DNA of 64,000 bases, taken from contig JADJFA010000027.1 of assembly GCA_016708875.1 (NCBI GenBank), positions 1 to 64,000 on the forward strand. Reading direction: 5' to 3'. Shown piece after piece: positions 9,627 to 20,061 of the stretch (position 1 is the stretch's first letter; every line of letters starts with the position of its first letter). The translations under genes and the position numbers were made by a program. This DNA is from Lewinellaceae bacterium. Lineage in GTDB: Bacteria > Bacteroidota > Bacteroidia > Chitinophagales > Saprospiraceae. The notes under the pieces were generated by a model that saw only the letters and a program-made list of their open reading frames with translations, searched no databases and was not told the DNA's origin.

Positions 9627-10521
9627 ATGTCTATCAAAAGCGTATGGCAATTGCTACGGATAGAGCATTGGGTGAAAAACCTCTTTATTTTCATCCCTGC
9701 TTTTTTTGCGGCTCGTTTTAGCGAGGCGCTGATATTGGAGCGGGCAATCATAGGATTTATTGCTTTCTCTTTAGTGGCTTCAGCCGTGTATGTCCTCAAC
9801 GACCTGGTGGATGCACCTCAGGATCGAAATCACCCCGACAAATGCCGGCGCCCCATCGCCAGTGGCGCCATCAGTCGGCAGGAAGGTATTTTCCTGTTAG
9901 TGGGTTTGTTGTTGCTGGGGACGCTTACCTCCGTGTTTTTATGTCCTGAAATGTTGCTGTATACCCTTTTGTATTTCGTCATTAACGTGGCGTATTCTTT
10001 CTCCCTGAAGCATTTTGCGCTCATTGATATTTCCCTCATTGGACTTGGTTTTTTACTTAGGGTGTTAGCGGGGGGGCTGTAACTGGGGTAGCCGTTTCAC
10101 AATGGTTGATTGTGTTAACCTTTTTATTGGCGCTGATACTGGGGCTTGCCAAAGGCGCGGGGAATATGTGGTCGCCATGGGGGAAAGCAACTTCCGAAAG
10201 GCCCTGGAAGGTTATAATTTGCCTTTTCTGGACATGGCGATGGTGGTTTGTTCTACGGTTGCAGTAGTCGCTTATCTGATGTATTGTTTCTCGCCGGAGG
10301 TGACGGTGCGGATTGGTAGCGACAAGATTTTTTACACAGCTTTTTTTGTGGTGATTGGAATATTGCGCTATTTACAGCTAACAATGGTATTTAACAAAAC
10401 TGAATCCCCTACCCGTGCGTTGTTAAGAGATCGATTTTTACAAATCATTTTATTGGGTTGGATCGGCTGCTTTGTTTGGTTGCTATACATAAAAAAATGG
10501 CTTGTCTTCATGGCGCAATAA
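9627..10521 (+). CDS. UbiA-type prenyltransferase, DPPR-synthase-like, one frame break
   Basis: Polytopic membrane enzyme of about 298 codons in the UbiA superfamily. The first aspartate-rich motif is NDLVDAPQDRNHPDKCRRP at about residues 58-76, followed by IASGAIS. This ND..D...D.HP.K..RPIASG form is that of decaprenyl-phosphate phosphoribosyltransferase-like members rather than quinone prenyltransferases. The second half reads GLAKGAGNM..., GESNFRKALEGYN, then FFVVIGILRYLQLTMVFNK. A break near 10080 sits in a run of seven G. The acceptor is not determined; transfer of phosphoribose to a polyprenyl phosphate is the family-based guess. DUF423 follows by 30 bases. Confidence 0.75.
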
Positions 10522-10551
10522 ACTCATTTCAAATTCCTCAACAAGATCAAT

Positions 10552-10944
10552 ATGCCAGCCACGTCCAAACAATTCATTAAGATGGCGGCGCTCATGGGAG
10601 CAGCTGTAGTCGGTATCGGCGCGTTCGGCGCTCACGGGTTGAAACCACATTTGAGCGACTATCAAATCGCCATTTTCGAAAAAGGCGTACAATACCAATT
10701 TTACCACACCCTGGCGCTGTTGGCCGTGGGAATATTACTCCAACACTATCCAAAAAATGTTTGGCTCCCCAGGGCAGGCTGGTTGTTTTTCGCAGGAATT
10801 ATTGGATTCTCTGGCTCCTTATTTCTGCTTGCCTGCCGCGACTTATTGCCTTTTCAGGTAGCCTGGGCTGGGCCCGTGACACCACTTGGTGGTTTGTGTT
10901 TCATAGCAGCCTGGGTAATGCTGTTTTTGGAACAAAAAGAGTGA
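10552..10944 (+). CDS. DUF423 family small membrane protein
   Basis: Intact 130-residue protein with four membrane helices. The N-terminal signature GAAVVGIGAFGAHGLKPHL followed by FEKGVQYQFYHTLALLAVG is diagnostic of the DUF423 (YgdD-like) family, and the C-terminal GPVTPLGGLCFIAAWVML completes it. Length is normal. The start at 10552 gives the expected short hydrophilic lead. It lies in a tight run of genes with the UbiA-type enzyme upstream and a barrel protein starting six bases after its stop, so the three are probably one operon. Molecular function is unknown. Confidence 0.88.
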   Translation: MPATSKQFIKMAALMGAAVVGIGAFGAHGLKPHLSDYQIAIFEKGVQYQFYHTLALLAVGILLQHYPKNVWLPRAGWLFFAGIIGFSGSLFLLACRDLLPFQVAWAGPVTPLGGLCFIAAWVMLFLEQKE

Positions 10945-10949
10945 AGCCT

Positions 10950-11699
10950 ATGCGTTTGCTCCAATCGATAAGCCTGATTTGCTTTTTCTGCTGTGCCGCA
11001 TCCATGACTAAAGCACAATCTGTCATTCCGGATACGACCACACGTTTGTTTTGGGTGCCGTTGTTGTTTTATTCACCCGATACAAAAATTGGTGGCGGAG
11101 CAGCAGGAGTGGTAACGTTTGTTGGCAGCCCCTTTCGATCGAGCATCACATTTGGACTCGCCTATACCCAGCGAAAACAATTTTTGATATACTTCCCCTA
11201 CCAATTGTACAGTCAAAATCAAAAATGGAGGCTGTACGGAGAAATAGGATGGTACCGTTTTTTCTATCAATATTACGGCATCGGAAACAAGTATCCCAAC
11301 AGCTTTTCAGAGGGGTTTACAGCAAAGTTTCCGCGGGTTCGCTCTACTCTATTGCGCCACATAAACGGTCCGCAGTTTGCAGGTGTTCGATTATTTCTCG
11401 ACGATTTTGACATCGTTGAAATAGCGGAAGCGGGTGAAATAGCCCAGGGGAATGATCCAGGCGCCAAAGGCGGTTTGGCATCTTCCCTTGGCGCCGTTTG
11501 GCTGTTGGATACCCGTGACATCCAATTTTACCCTGGTGATGGCTGGCTAAACGAAAACGCTAAAATAAGACCCAACCTGGGCGCTGGATTGCGGTTTGAA
11601 TTTGACCGAAAACAACACCTGCACATGCGCCTGGATTATGGTTTTGGCAAAGGCAAAGGTAATTCCGGAGCCTACTTGACCATTGGAGAGGCATTTTGA
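10950..11699 (+). CDS. BamA/D15-like surface-antigen barrel, internally shortened
   Basis: 249 residues in an unbroken frame. A signal peptide (MRLLQSISLICFFCCAAS...) leads into strands typical of the small D15/Omp85-type surface antigens of Bacteroidota: PLLFYSPDTKIGGGAAGV, FYQYYGIGNKYP, and DTRDIQFYPGDGWLNE. The C-terminus is IRPNLGAGLRFEFDRKQHL then LRLDYGFGKG-like (MRLDYGFGKGKGNSGAYL). Full-length relatives usually have about 100 more residues between the GDGW and the GAGLRF segments, including the glycine-rich MRGY loop, which is absent here. The gap joins in frame at about base 11558, so it may be a real deletion or a collapsed assembly. POTRA domains are also absent, as in other short members. 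Confidence 0.7.
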   Translation: MRLLQSISLICFFCCAASMTKAQSVIPDTTTRLFWVPLLFYSPDTKIGGGAAGVVTFVGSPFRSSITFGLAYTQRKQFLIYFPYQLYSQNQKWRLYGEIGWYRFFYQYYGIGNKYPNSFSEGFTAKFPRVRSTLLRHINGPQFAGVRLFLDDFDIVEIAEAGEIAQGNDPGAKGGLASSLGAVWLLDTRDIQFYPGDGWLNENAKIRPNLGAGLRFEFDRKQHLHMRLDYGFGKGKGNSGAYLTIGEAF

Positions 11700-11721
11700 A
11701 GCATTCCAGCATGAAAAAGCC

Positions 11722-12502
11722 ATGAAGAAACCTGCCATTATCCTGATCATCGCCTTTCTTAGTACCATCATCGGTTTGGTCTGCACCAACTGCCGGGCTA
11801 TTCATCGAAATACCGATTCAAAACCGGTCACCCATGAAATATGGGACAACCTCGTAAAAAAGCATGTTGACGCCAACGGCTTTGTCGATTACAAAGGGTT
11901 TATTCGAGACAGCGTCGCCCGTAACCAATACCTGCACCTGCTTGAAACAGCCCACCCAAGCGATAAAAAATTGGTCGCGGAACGAACAAATGGCTTACTG
12001 GATCAATGCCTATAATGCCTACACGGTGCAGCTCATTATGCAACACTACCCTATCGAAAGTATCAAGGATATCAAACGCGGGCTGGCATTTGTGAACTCC
12101 GTTTGGGACATCAAATTCATTCATATTCAAGGATTTACCTACGATTTGAACAATATAGAGCACAATATCCTGAGGCCTGTATTTAAGGATGCCCGCATTC
12201 ATGCAGCCATCAATTGTGCGTCGTATTCTTGTCCGAAACTATTGCGTGAAGCCTATACTGCCGCAAACCTCGACACCCAACTGGACGCCAGCATGCGCAG
12301 TTTTGTCAATGACCCGCTTCGCAATCATATTTCGGTAGAAAAAGCCCAGATTTCAGAGATTTTCAAGTGGTTTAAAGGCGATTTTGAACGAGATGCCGGA
12401 TCCGTACGAGCATTTCTCAACCGGTATGCTGAGGTGAAATTGAACGATAAAACCGACATTGGTCACCTTGATTATAGTTGGAAATTGAACGATAAACCAT
12501 AA
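11722..12502 (+). CDS. DUF547 family protein, one frame break
   Basis: About 260 codons with an N-terminal membrane or lipoprotein-like signal (FLSTIIGLVCTNC). The DUF547 core is clear: KKHVDANGFVDYKGF (about residue 45), MAYWINAYNAYTVQLIM, HNILRPVFKDARIHAAINCASYSCP and LLREAYTAANLDTQL, with the conserved C-x-S-x-S-C-P. The family resembles a papain/transglutaminase-like fold and its reaction is not established. A frame break near 11985 separates the N-terminal 90 codons from the rest. The start at 11722 is chosen because it begins the hydrophobic signal. It probably ends the operon that starts at the UbiA-type gene. Confidence 0.8.
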
Positions 12503-12532
12503 ATCCAAAATAAGAGTGGCTATCCAACCGCT

Positions 12533-12835
12533 AGCCCCAGCGGGGCGATAACATTTGTAGCAAATGGTTAGTGTCCCCGGACAACTGTAGCAAAGCCCCA
12601 GCGGGGCGATAACATTTGTAGAAAATGGTTGGTGTCCCCGGCTTACAGCCCCAGCGGGGCGACAACATTCGTAAAAAATGGTTTCATCCCGGTTTACAGC
12701 CCCAGCGGGGCGATAACATTTGTAGCAAATGGTTTTCATCCCGGTTTAAGCCCCAGAGGGGCGACAACGTAAATGTTTTGCAGCACCTTGATTTGTCCAT
12801 ATTTCTTTCTACACATATTTCGCCCCGCTGGGGCT
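12533..12835. repeat. REP-like cluster, five direct copies plus one inverted
   Basis: Five copies of a motif beginning AGCCCCAGCGGGGCG and continuing AYAACATTTGTAG.AAATGGTT start at 12533, 12594, 12647, 12698 and 12749 (spacings 61, 53, 51 and 51). An inverted core copy lies at 12821-12835. GCCCCagCGGGGC is a self-complementary hairpin. A further single copy occurs at 54182. The array fills most of the 459-base gap between the DUF547 gene and ettA. Such GC-rich palindromic dispersed repeats fit the REP class. Confidence 0.8.
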
Positions 12836-12961
12836 GGAGGCTGGATCGTTACAAATAGTAGTATTGCATATAAACTTTACAACTGCCAAGGAGTTTTGCG
12901 ATCCTTTTCCGAACTTCGCACCCTCAAGTATAGCCACTCTCAACACCTCCACACATACATA

Positions 12962-14642
12962 ATGTCTGAAAAAATAATCTTCTCCATGTCCGGCGTGAAT
13001 AAAACGTTCCCGCCGCAAAAACAAGTGCTAAAAAATATCTGGTTGTCGTTTTACTACGGCGCAAAAATTGGTGTTTTAGGTCTGAACGGCTCTGGTAAAT
13101 CCACCCTGCTAAAAATTATCGCCGGCCTCGACCAGAATTACCAGGGAAAAATCGAGTTTGAAAAGCAGTTTAAAATCGGGTACCTGGCCCAGGAACCCGA
13201 AATGGACGAGTCCAAAACCGTCCGCCAAATCGTTGAAGAAGGCGTCCAGCACATCGTCGACCTTTTAAAAGAAAATGAAGACATCGGTGAAAAACTCGGC
13301 GTCGTCACCGACGACGATGAAATGATGAAACTCATTGAACGTCAGGGAGAAGTACTCGAACAAATCGAACACCTCGGCGGCTGGGAACTCGATTACCGCC
13401 TCGGCGTATTTATGGATGCCCTGCGCTGCCCGGAAGACGACCGCCCGATCAAAATCTGCTCCGGTGGTGAGCGCCGCCGTGTCGCCCTCGCCAGACTGCT
13501 GCTTTCACAACCCGATATCCTGCTGCTCGATGAGCCGACCAACCACCTGGATGCGGAATCCGTTGCCTGGCTGGAACAATACCTGCAAGCCTTTCCCGGT
13601 ACCGTTATCGCCGTTACCCACGACCGGTATTTCCTCGACAACGTAGCGGGCTGGATCCTCGAACTCGACCGCGGAGAAGGTATCCCATGGCAGGGCAACT
13701 ACTCTTCCTGGCTGGAGCAAAAAGCCAAACGACTGGCCCAGGAAGAAAAATCCGAAGACAAACGCCGCAAACAACTCGAACGCGAATTGGAGTGGGTGCG
13801 ATTGGGCGCTAAAGGCCGACAAGCCAAAGGCAAAGCCCGTTTGAGTGCCTACGAAAAAATGGCTGGCGAAGAAGGCCGCGAAAAAGAAGCCAAACTCGAA
13901 CTCTGGATTCCCAATGGCACCCGCCTGGGCGATAATGTCATCGATGGGGCTGAAAAATCTCGCCTCCAAATCCTTCGGCTAAGGAGACCGGGTGCTTTTG
14001 AAAACCTGACCTTTAGCATCCCTAAAAACGCCATTGTTGGCATCATCGGGCCAAACGGGGTGTGGCAAATCCACCCTGTTCAAAATCCTCACCGGTCAGG
14101 AAAAAGCGGATGCTGGCACCGTCACCATCGGCGATACCGTGCAAATGAGCTACGTGGATCAAAGCCACGAAGCGCTGTTGCCAGAAAAGACGATTTATGA
14201 AATTGTATCCGAAGGGAATGATATCATTCAAGTTGGAAACGCTTCCGTCAATGCCCGGGCCTATCTCTCCAGGTTCAATTTTATGGGCGCCGACCAACAG
14301 AAAAAACTCGGCGTCTGTTCCGGTGGCGAACGCAACCGCGTCCACCTGGCCAAGATGCTCAAGGAAGGCGGCAGCGTGCTGCTGCTCGATGAGCCGACCA
14401 ACGATATTGACGTAAATACCCTGCGCGCCCTGGAGGATGCCCTCGAAAATTTTGCCGGTTGTGTCCTGCTCATCAGCCACGATCGCTGGTTCCTCGATCG
14501 CCTGGCCACCCATATTCTATCCTTTGAAGATGATGCCGAAGTAGTGTTCTTCGAAGGTAGCTTCACCGATTATGAGGAAGCTAAAAAAGCCAGACTGGGT
14601 GATATTACGCCGCATAGGCCGAGGGTGAAGCATATTTTGTAG
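12962..14642 (+). CDS. ettA: ABC-F ATPase, EttA type, one frame break
   Basis: Cytoplasmic twin-ATPase of about 560 codons. EttA binds the ribosomal E site and gates translation according to the ADP/ATP ratio. Domain 1 has GLNGSGKSTLLK (Walker A), CSGGERRRVALARLLL (signature) and LLLDEPTNHLD. The linker with charged helices spans about residues 250-310. Domain 2 has GPNGxGKSTLFK, CSGGERNRVHLAKML and LLLDEPTNDID. The start at 12962 (MSEKIIFSM) matches the family; an in-frame upstream start at 12773 falls within repeat DNA. The break near 14060 is an extra G in the second Walker A (GGGG for GGG). The signature leucine is replaced by Cys in both halves. Confidence 0.92.
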
Positions 14643-14738
14643 GAAAGAAAAGGACGTCTCGTCAATGCACTGAAAGCTTAACAATGGCATTCTTTACTTC
14701 AGTAACCTGACTTATCCGTCCATCTGACAACAGCATAC

Positions 14739-14783
14739 AACAGCAGAGGCCATCTTTTACACGAAAAGATGGCCTCTGCTGTT
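14739..14783 (+). terminator. Terminator hairpin after ettA
   Basis: A 20-bp perfect stem (14739-14758 with 14764-14783) closes a five-base loop and is followed by ATTATTATT. It lies about 95 bases past the ettA stop. The stem is symmetrical enough to work in either direction. Confidence 0.75.
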
Positions 14784-14928
14784 ATTATTACCAGTCGATC
14801 TAGATCCCAGCCTCCTGACTTTAAAAAAAAATGTTGCGCCCGGGCCCTCTTTCTTTCCCATACCTTTAGTCTTGGCAAACCGGTTGCTGCTTCATTTAAA
14901 ATTTTTAACAAAAAAACAGTACACCATT

Positions 14929-17900
14929 ATGAAAAATCGAAGTCTAACCCCAATTGGATTGAAGATGGACACTCCGCACTCCGCACTCCGCACTCCGCAC
15001 TCCGCACTCCGCACTCCGCACTCCCTAAGATACGGCTATTTTTCTACCATTTAATCATTTTCGCCTCATTATTCTTGCCTAAAATCGTCCTCAGCCAACC
15101 TGAATGTCAATTTAATGATGCCCGTGCCGAGGTGACCACTCCAATAGAATTGGGAATCTGCGATTTAACATTTCCCGTCCCGGTAATTGTTATACACGAC
15201 TATCCAGTGGCACATGATTTTACCATAGTGATATATTTCAACCCAAATTTTGTGACCTTGGCCAGCAGCGGAGCGCTTACGAACGTCACCACATCGAACG
15301 GTACCAATTCAAATTTAATCGTTACCGGCACATTTACGGTGCCATTCGATGAAAATTTTTCCGCAGCAACGCTGGAGCTTGCATTTAACCGTGTTCGAAC
15401 AGATTATTATGGGGGAATGCGAATAGTCGTTTATGACGCTAACTGTGGCACTGATCCAGTCGCCATTCTAAACAATATTCAGGTTCAGTCGGATCCTCCG
15501 ATGGTCAATCTTTCACCCTTTACTTCAAACCTCAGCACTTTGATTGCATTAGGCATCCTCGATGATTGCCCTGCGCCAGGATGCATCAGCGCTCCAAATG
15601 TGCTGGTGGACGACCTCGACGTAAACACCAACTATGCTTTCGACCGAACGGGGGCTGTAACAGGGTCAATTGTTTTATTGCCTGGTGCAACGATCACGGT
15701 GCTTTCAGGACGTACGCTCACCATCAACAACTATGACATCTTCGCCTGCGGGGGCGAGCTCGGACAGGGCATCATTGTGGAGCCGGGAGCAACCCTGGTT
15801 TTAAATGGCTGCAATATCTCCGACTGCCGGTTCGGCATAGATGTTCAGGCAGGCGCCACCGTTTCGGTCAAGAACTGCAACTTTGCCAACAATTACGTTG
15901 GTGCGCGGTTCAACATGACGGCTGCGCCATTCCGTGCCGCCATCAACAGCTTTGAGAACAATAATTTTTATGGCGATTCGCCACTCAAAGCCCCCTTTTC
16001 AGGTATGCCGGAACTAGTAGAGGAACGTGGGTATTGTGGCATTTTGGTAAGCAGGTATATGGACTTCAATATCTGGGGCGGCAATGATTTCTATGCACTG
16101 GCCAATGGGATCATTGCGACCAATACAACTGGCAACCTGGGCAACATGACCTTCAATGACATCCAATCGACCGGGGTAAAACGCTACGAAAGAGAAGGGA
16201 TCGGCATTCATGTGGCGGGGTACGGCACCAATAGCTATATGAACCTCAACGATGCAGGGACCACAATGACATTTAATGACTGCAAAACAGGCATTCAGGG
16301 GTTCTATAATGGTGGCGATGTAGAGAATGTGACGATGACCAATGTTGACATTGGGATAGACTGGGCACTCAGCCAAACACGCCAGGTGACTTTTTTGGGG
16401 AACACGATCACCGCAAGGAAATACGGGATCAGGTCATCCTTCAACGAACCTACGGATTTCCAAAGCATCATCTATGAAAATACCATTGTAGTGACCGGTT
16501 CAGGTGCAGGCACTTCGCCAGCCACCGGGATATTGGTAAATGAAGGTGGGTTGGGCCAAAAACCGGAAAACGGCTGGAATATTGATGTGAACCAGGTCAC
16601 CATGCACAACGGCGGGCGAGGGATACAGTACAGGAACGGTTCAGTAGGTTTTTGTGCGCCGCAACACCGTCACCAACCTCTCCCAGACAAACAACTACGA
16701 CGGTATCTGGATAGAAGGTGTCGGGCTTTCCAATATCAGCGGCAATAGCGTCACCCAAACCACAACGGCCGGGCTCGGCGACTCCCGGGCCATCCGATCC
16801 AGTGGTGGTTGGGCGAATGTTTTTGAGCTCAATTGCGTGGACAACACCAATGCCGGCCTCCAATTCTATGATATGGCCGATTACAGCGACAACGTGTCGG
16901 GCAACTCCATGAACAACCACATCACTGGCCTACAACTCGGAGAGCCGGGCATCGGGAACGTCTTTATCGGCGACCAGTACCACACCGGCAACATCTGGGA
17001 CCTGGGCAGCATCCCGGGGAGTGGATTTGGGGGAGTGCACTGGGGTGGGCCATTTGTTGTGGGCGCTTCCGAATTTTTTGTGGACGAAACAGAGAACCCT
17101 GCGCTCAACCCGCCTGTTGACCCGGGAAGTGGTTGGTTTGTTGATCAGGGCACTTCTGAACCCACCCCTGGTGCAATAAACTGTTCTTTCCCGCCTAATT
17201 CAACAACACCCAGGGCTGGTGAGGACGCCAATCCAACTGACCTTGATCTGGTCATTGCCGCAGACACGCTGCCCACAGACATTTTTCAAAACGAGACCCG
17301 TTGGAAAGGCGCCTATCGCCTCTGCCGCAAGATGTTGCGAAATCCAGACCTTGCCTTAGAATCTACGTTAATGACCACCTTCAAAGCGGCTAACGCCACC
17401 TTGTCCACGGGCAAATTGGCGTATATCGCCGAAGAGCGCGGTCAACTGTTCGACCTGACTACAAATGAGCAGGCCATATCGGACACATTAAATGCTAATA
17501 CTGAAGCTCAGATGGAAACCTTGAGGCTATTGGATAGCCTGCGACAGTCTGGCGCAGCTGTCAATGCCACTTTATATGCCACCGTACTTCAAGAAAGAGC
17601 AGATGCCCAGGCGTTGTTAGAGCAGTTCACACTAGGCTTGGATACCACACGCCAGCAAAAAATCCAAACCCTGCTGTCCGTCAACGCCTCAGTCAGTCCG
17701 ACCATGCGGCCAGACTCGAACCACAAAACCGTCAATATCATTTTCCTGACCATGTTGGCAGTTGACTCCATCAGTGCCAGCAACCTTGCCGTTCTGGCTG
17801 GAATAGCTGAACAATGCCCATTGGAAGGCGGCGATGCTGTATATGAAGCCCGCGCTATTGTGTCTTACCTCACTGGGGAGGAATATGAGGACAGGGTTTT

Positions 17901-18189
17901 GTGCGCCAAAGTCGAACAACGCGATCAGCAAAATCAAGCGGCACGTGTCGACAAAGGAAAAGCGATAGCAATATACCCCAACCCAGCTACGAATATTGTA
18001 TATTGGAGGGGGACTGGCTCAGAATTGGTCACCATCAAATTGTACAACCAATTGGGACAGCTGCAGTTATCACGAAAAACCACAGAAGGTTTTACTCAAA
18101 CTGGAAAGCTCCTTGCCGGGTTTTATACAATGCAAATCCATTCCCAGGAGGGCGACCTTCTAACAACTCAACGGCTCATTATCCAATAA
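14929..18189 (+). CDS. Right-handed beta-helix T9SS cargo protein, frame-broken
   Basis: Large secreted protein of about 1085 codons. The proposed start MKNRSLTPIGLK at 14929 is followed by the heptamer array (14971-15024) and then, in another frame, a signal-type segment (FFYHLIIFASLFLPKIVLS). The middle (about 15640-17000) has parallel beta-helix rungs: repeated short N- and G-rich strands such as GATLVLNGCNISDCRFGIDV and VKNCNFANNYVGARF. A charged helical region follows (17290-17930), then a type A sorting domain (YPNPATNIVYWRGTGSEL ... GFYTMQIHSQEGDLLTTQRL). A second break lies near 16650. In T9SS, the sorting domain directs export. Substrate or adhesive role is unknown. Whether the first break is error or phase variation is discussed in the findings. 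Confidence 0.78.
14971..15024 (+). repeat. ACTCCGC heptamer array, seven copies, inside a 5' coding end
   Basis: Seven perfect ACTCCGC units (14971-15019) and a partial eighth lie between the apparent start codon of the beta-helix gene and its signal-peptide coding segment. Because seven is not a multiple of three, a gain of one copy or loss of two would join the start codon to the long frame. Confidence 0.85.
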
Positions 18190-18205
18190 TAGTTTAACTT
18201 CTTTT

Positions 18206-18241
18206 GCATTGCTGTGCGCTTTCCGGTGCGTGCAGCAATGC
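18206..18241 (+). terminator. Hairpin with GCGCTTTCCGGTGCG core, copy 1
   Basis: GCATTGCTG and CAGCAATGC (18206-18214, 18233-18241) are perfect arms around a core containing CGCTTTCCGGTGCG. It lies 17 bases past the stop of the beta-helix gene and is followed by TTATTATTTT. It is probably a terminator. Copies 2 and 3 follow the next two genes. Confidence 0.7.
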
Positions 18242-18258
18242 TTATTATTTTATATCCT

Positions 18259-19990
18259 ATGAAAAAATTATTTATTCCAATATTCCTATGCTTTATAACT
18301 GGGCAGACAATAGCTCAGAAGGAAGATAATGTTTGGGTAATAGGTTACGATTCCAATACCTACCCAGAACACCCAGGGACAGAGCGTATCAGTTTTCATT
18401 TCGACGATTCACTAAGAATATTTTATACCCAAGGTGGAATGCCATTCTTTGATACTAATGCTTCCTTATGTGACAGCTCAGGCCAATTACTTCTGCTTTC
18501 AAACGGTTGTTATGTTGAGACTGGTTCAGGTGTTTATGTAGAGGATAGTTACGGGCTAAACCCTGGCTTTCTCGGAACCGATCAGTGCTATGATGACAGC
18601 ACTGGGTACAATGTCCCACAGAGCATGACCATATTGAGAGATCCCTGGCAATCCCGACCTTATCCACCTTTTTCACATCCGGCATCACTACAATGGCCAG
18701 GCTTTTTACTTAAAAGACTTGCTTCATACCGTTGTGGACATTGGCGCCAACAATGGGGATGGGAGTACCCTATTTAAAAATGAGGTATTGGTAAGCGACA
18801 CCATCGATGGTGACGGAATCCATGCGGTGCGCCATGCCAATGGCCGGGATTGGTGGATGGTCGTATCCAAATACCTCACCAATACATACCACATTATATT
18901 GCTTTCTCCACAAGGGCTGGAGACAAAGATCCAGTCTATCGGGGAAGTCCCCTGACTTTGGGCGCTTATGGTCAAATGGCCTTTTCTCCAGATGGATCAA
19001 AATTCGCTCGTTTCAGTACCCAAGATGATCTACGATTCTTCGATTTTGACAGAAGTACCGGTACCTTGTCCAATCCATCCTTCATCCCTGTCCAAGACGA
19101 TGCGGACAACAATATTTTTGCAGGTCTCGCCTGGTCTGCTGACGGGCATTATTTGTATGCAGCAGAAATAAAACGGCTGCTCCAGTTTGATATGTGGGCT
19201 TCAGACATTGCTGCCAGCAAAGTAATCATCGCAGAAGCCGCGCCACCTGTTTGCCCCCTCAGCGGAACCATTGCCTTCCTCGAACTTGGCCCTGATGGCA
19301 TGATATACAGTTCCCCGCTTAACGGCCAAAAATGTATGCACCGCATAAAACACCCAGAACGAAGCGGGACAACTTGCGAACTTGAACAAAACTACTATCA
19401 ACTTGATTTTGCTTATAAAAACCTCCCCCACTTTCCCAACTTCCGCCTCGGCCCCATCGACGGCTCGCCCTGCGACACCCTGGGCATCAACAATCACCCG
19501 CTCGCAGGCTGGCGCTACGACCGCACGGGTGGCAGCAGCGTGGACTTTACTTCCGTCTCCTGGTATGAGCCGGATGCCTGGCTCTGGGATTTTGGAGATG
19601 GCACTCAGAGTACGGAGCGCAACCCGGCGCATGTGTTCCCGGGCCAGGGGCTTATGAGGTGTGCTTGCAGGTGAGCAACCCGTTTGGGAGCGATACGAAG
19701 TGTAAGACGGTGTGGGTGACGACGGTGGGGACAAATGCCCCCCCTGAAAACGGAGCCGTAACCCTTTTCCCGAATCCTACTTCCGGCTACGTTTCATGGA
19801 TTGGGGATGGCGGAGCGCCCGTTTTGTTGCGTGTTTTCAATGCTTTTGGGCAACTACTAGTTGAAAGAATAGTTGAAAATAGTCAGGCAAATTTGAGCTC
19901 GTTGAATAGTGGCCTTTATTATGTTCAACTGCTTTCGCAACAGGACAACTCCTGTTGACAAGCCAAACGCTTATCATTTCAAACTACTAA
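18259..19990 (+). CDS. Propeller-PKD T9SS cargo protein, paralogue 1, frame-broken
   Basis: Secreted protein of about 577 codons with a signal peptide (MKKLFIPIFLCFITGQTIAQ), a beta-propeller-like N-terminal half (FSPDGSKFARFSTQDDLRFFDFDR, GLAWSADGHYLYAAEIKRL), and a PKD domain recognisable from YEPDAWLWDFGDGTQSTERNPAHVF and CLQVSNPFGSDTKCKTVWV. A type A sorting domain ends it (LFPNPTSGYVSWIGDGG ... LNSGLYYVQLLSQ). Frame breaks lie near 18650, 18710, 18950, 19648 and 19950. It is a tandem paralogue of the gene at 20062, with the same order of domains; the PKD region is nearly identical at the DNA level. The sorting domain differs from that of its neighbours. Ligand unknown. Confidence 0.8.
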
Positions 19991-20008
19991 CCTCCTCTGT
20001 CTCACCCT

Positions 20009-20046
20009 GCGCGTGTCTTACGCTTTCCGGTGCGTAAGACCCGCGC
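20009..20046 (+). terminator. Hairpin with CGCTTTCCGGTGCG core, copy 2
   Basis: GTCTTACGC and GCGTAAGAC arms surround TTTCCGGT (20015-20040), extended by outer GCGCG/CGCGC pairs, and followed by TTTTCC. It lies 19 bases past paralogue 1. The core matches copy 1, but the arms have a different sequence that remains complementary. Confidence 0.7.
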
Positions 20047-20061
20047 TTTTCCATTTTTGCC

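Noticed and set aside
12533..12835. CRISPR-like array
   Set aside because: The repeats have a palindromic GC core, unequal spacing (61, 53, 51, 51) and similar rather than unique intervening sequence; no cas genes are present.
12625..12858. 77-residue ORF with QPQRGDN repeats
   Set aside because: It is a translation of the REP-like units; it has no independent support and crosses the hairpin cores.
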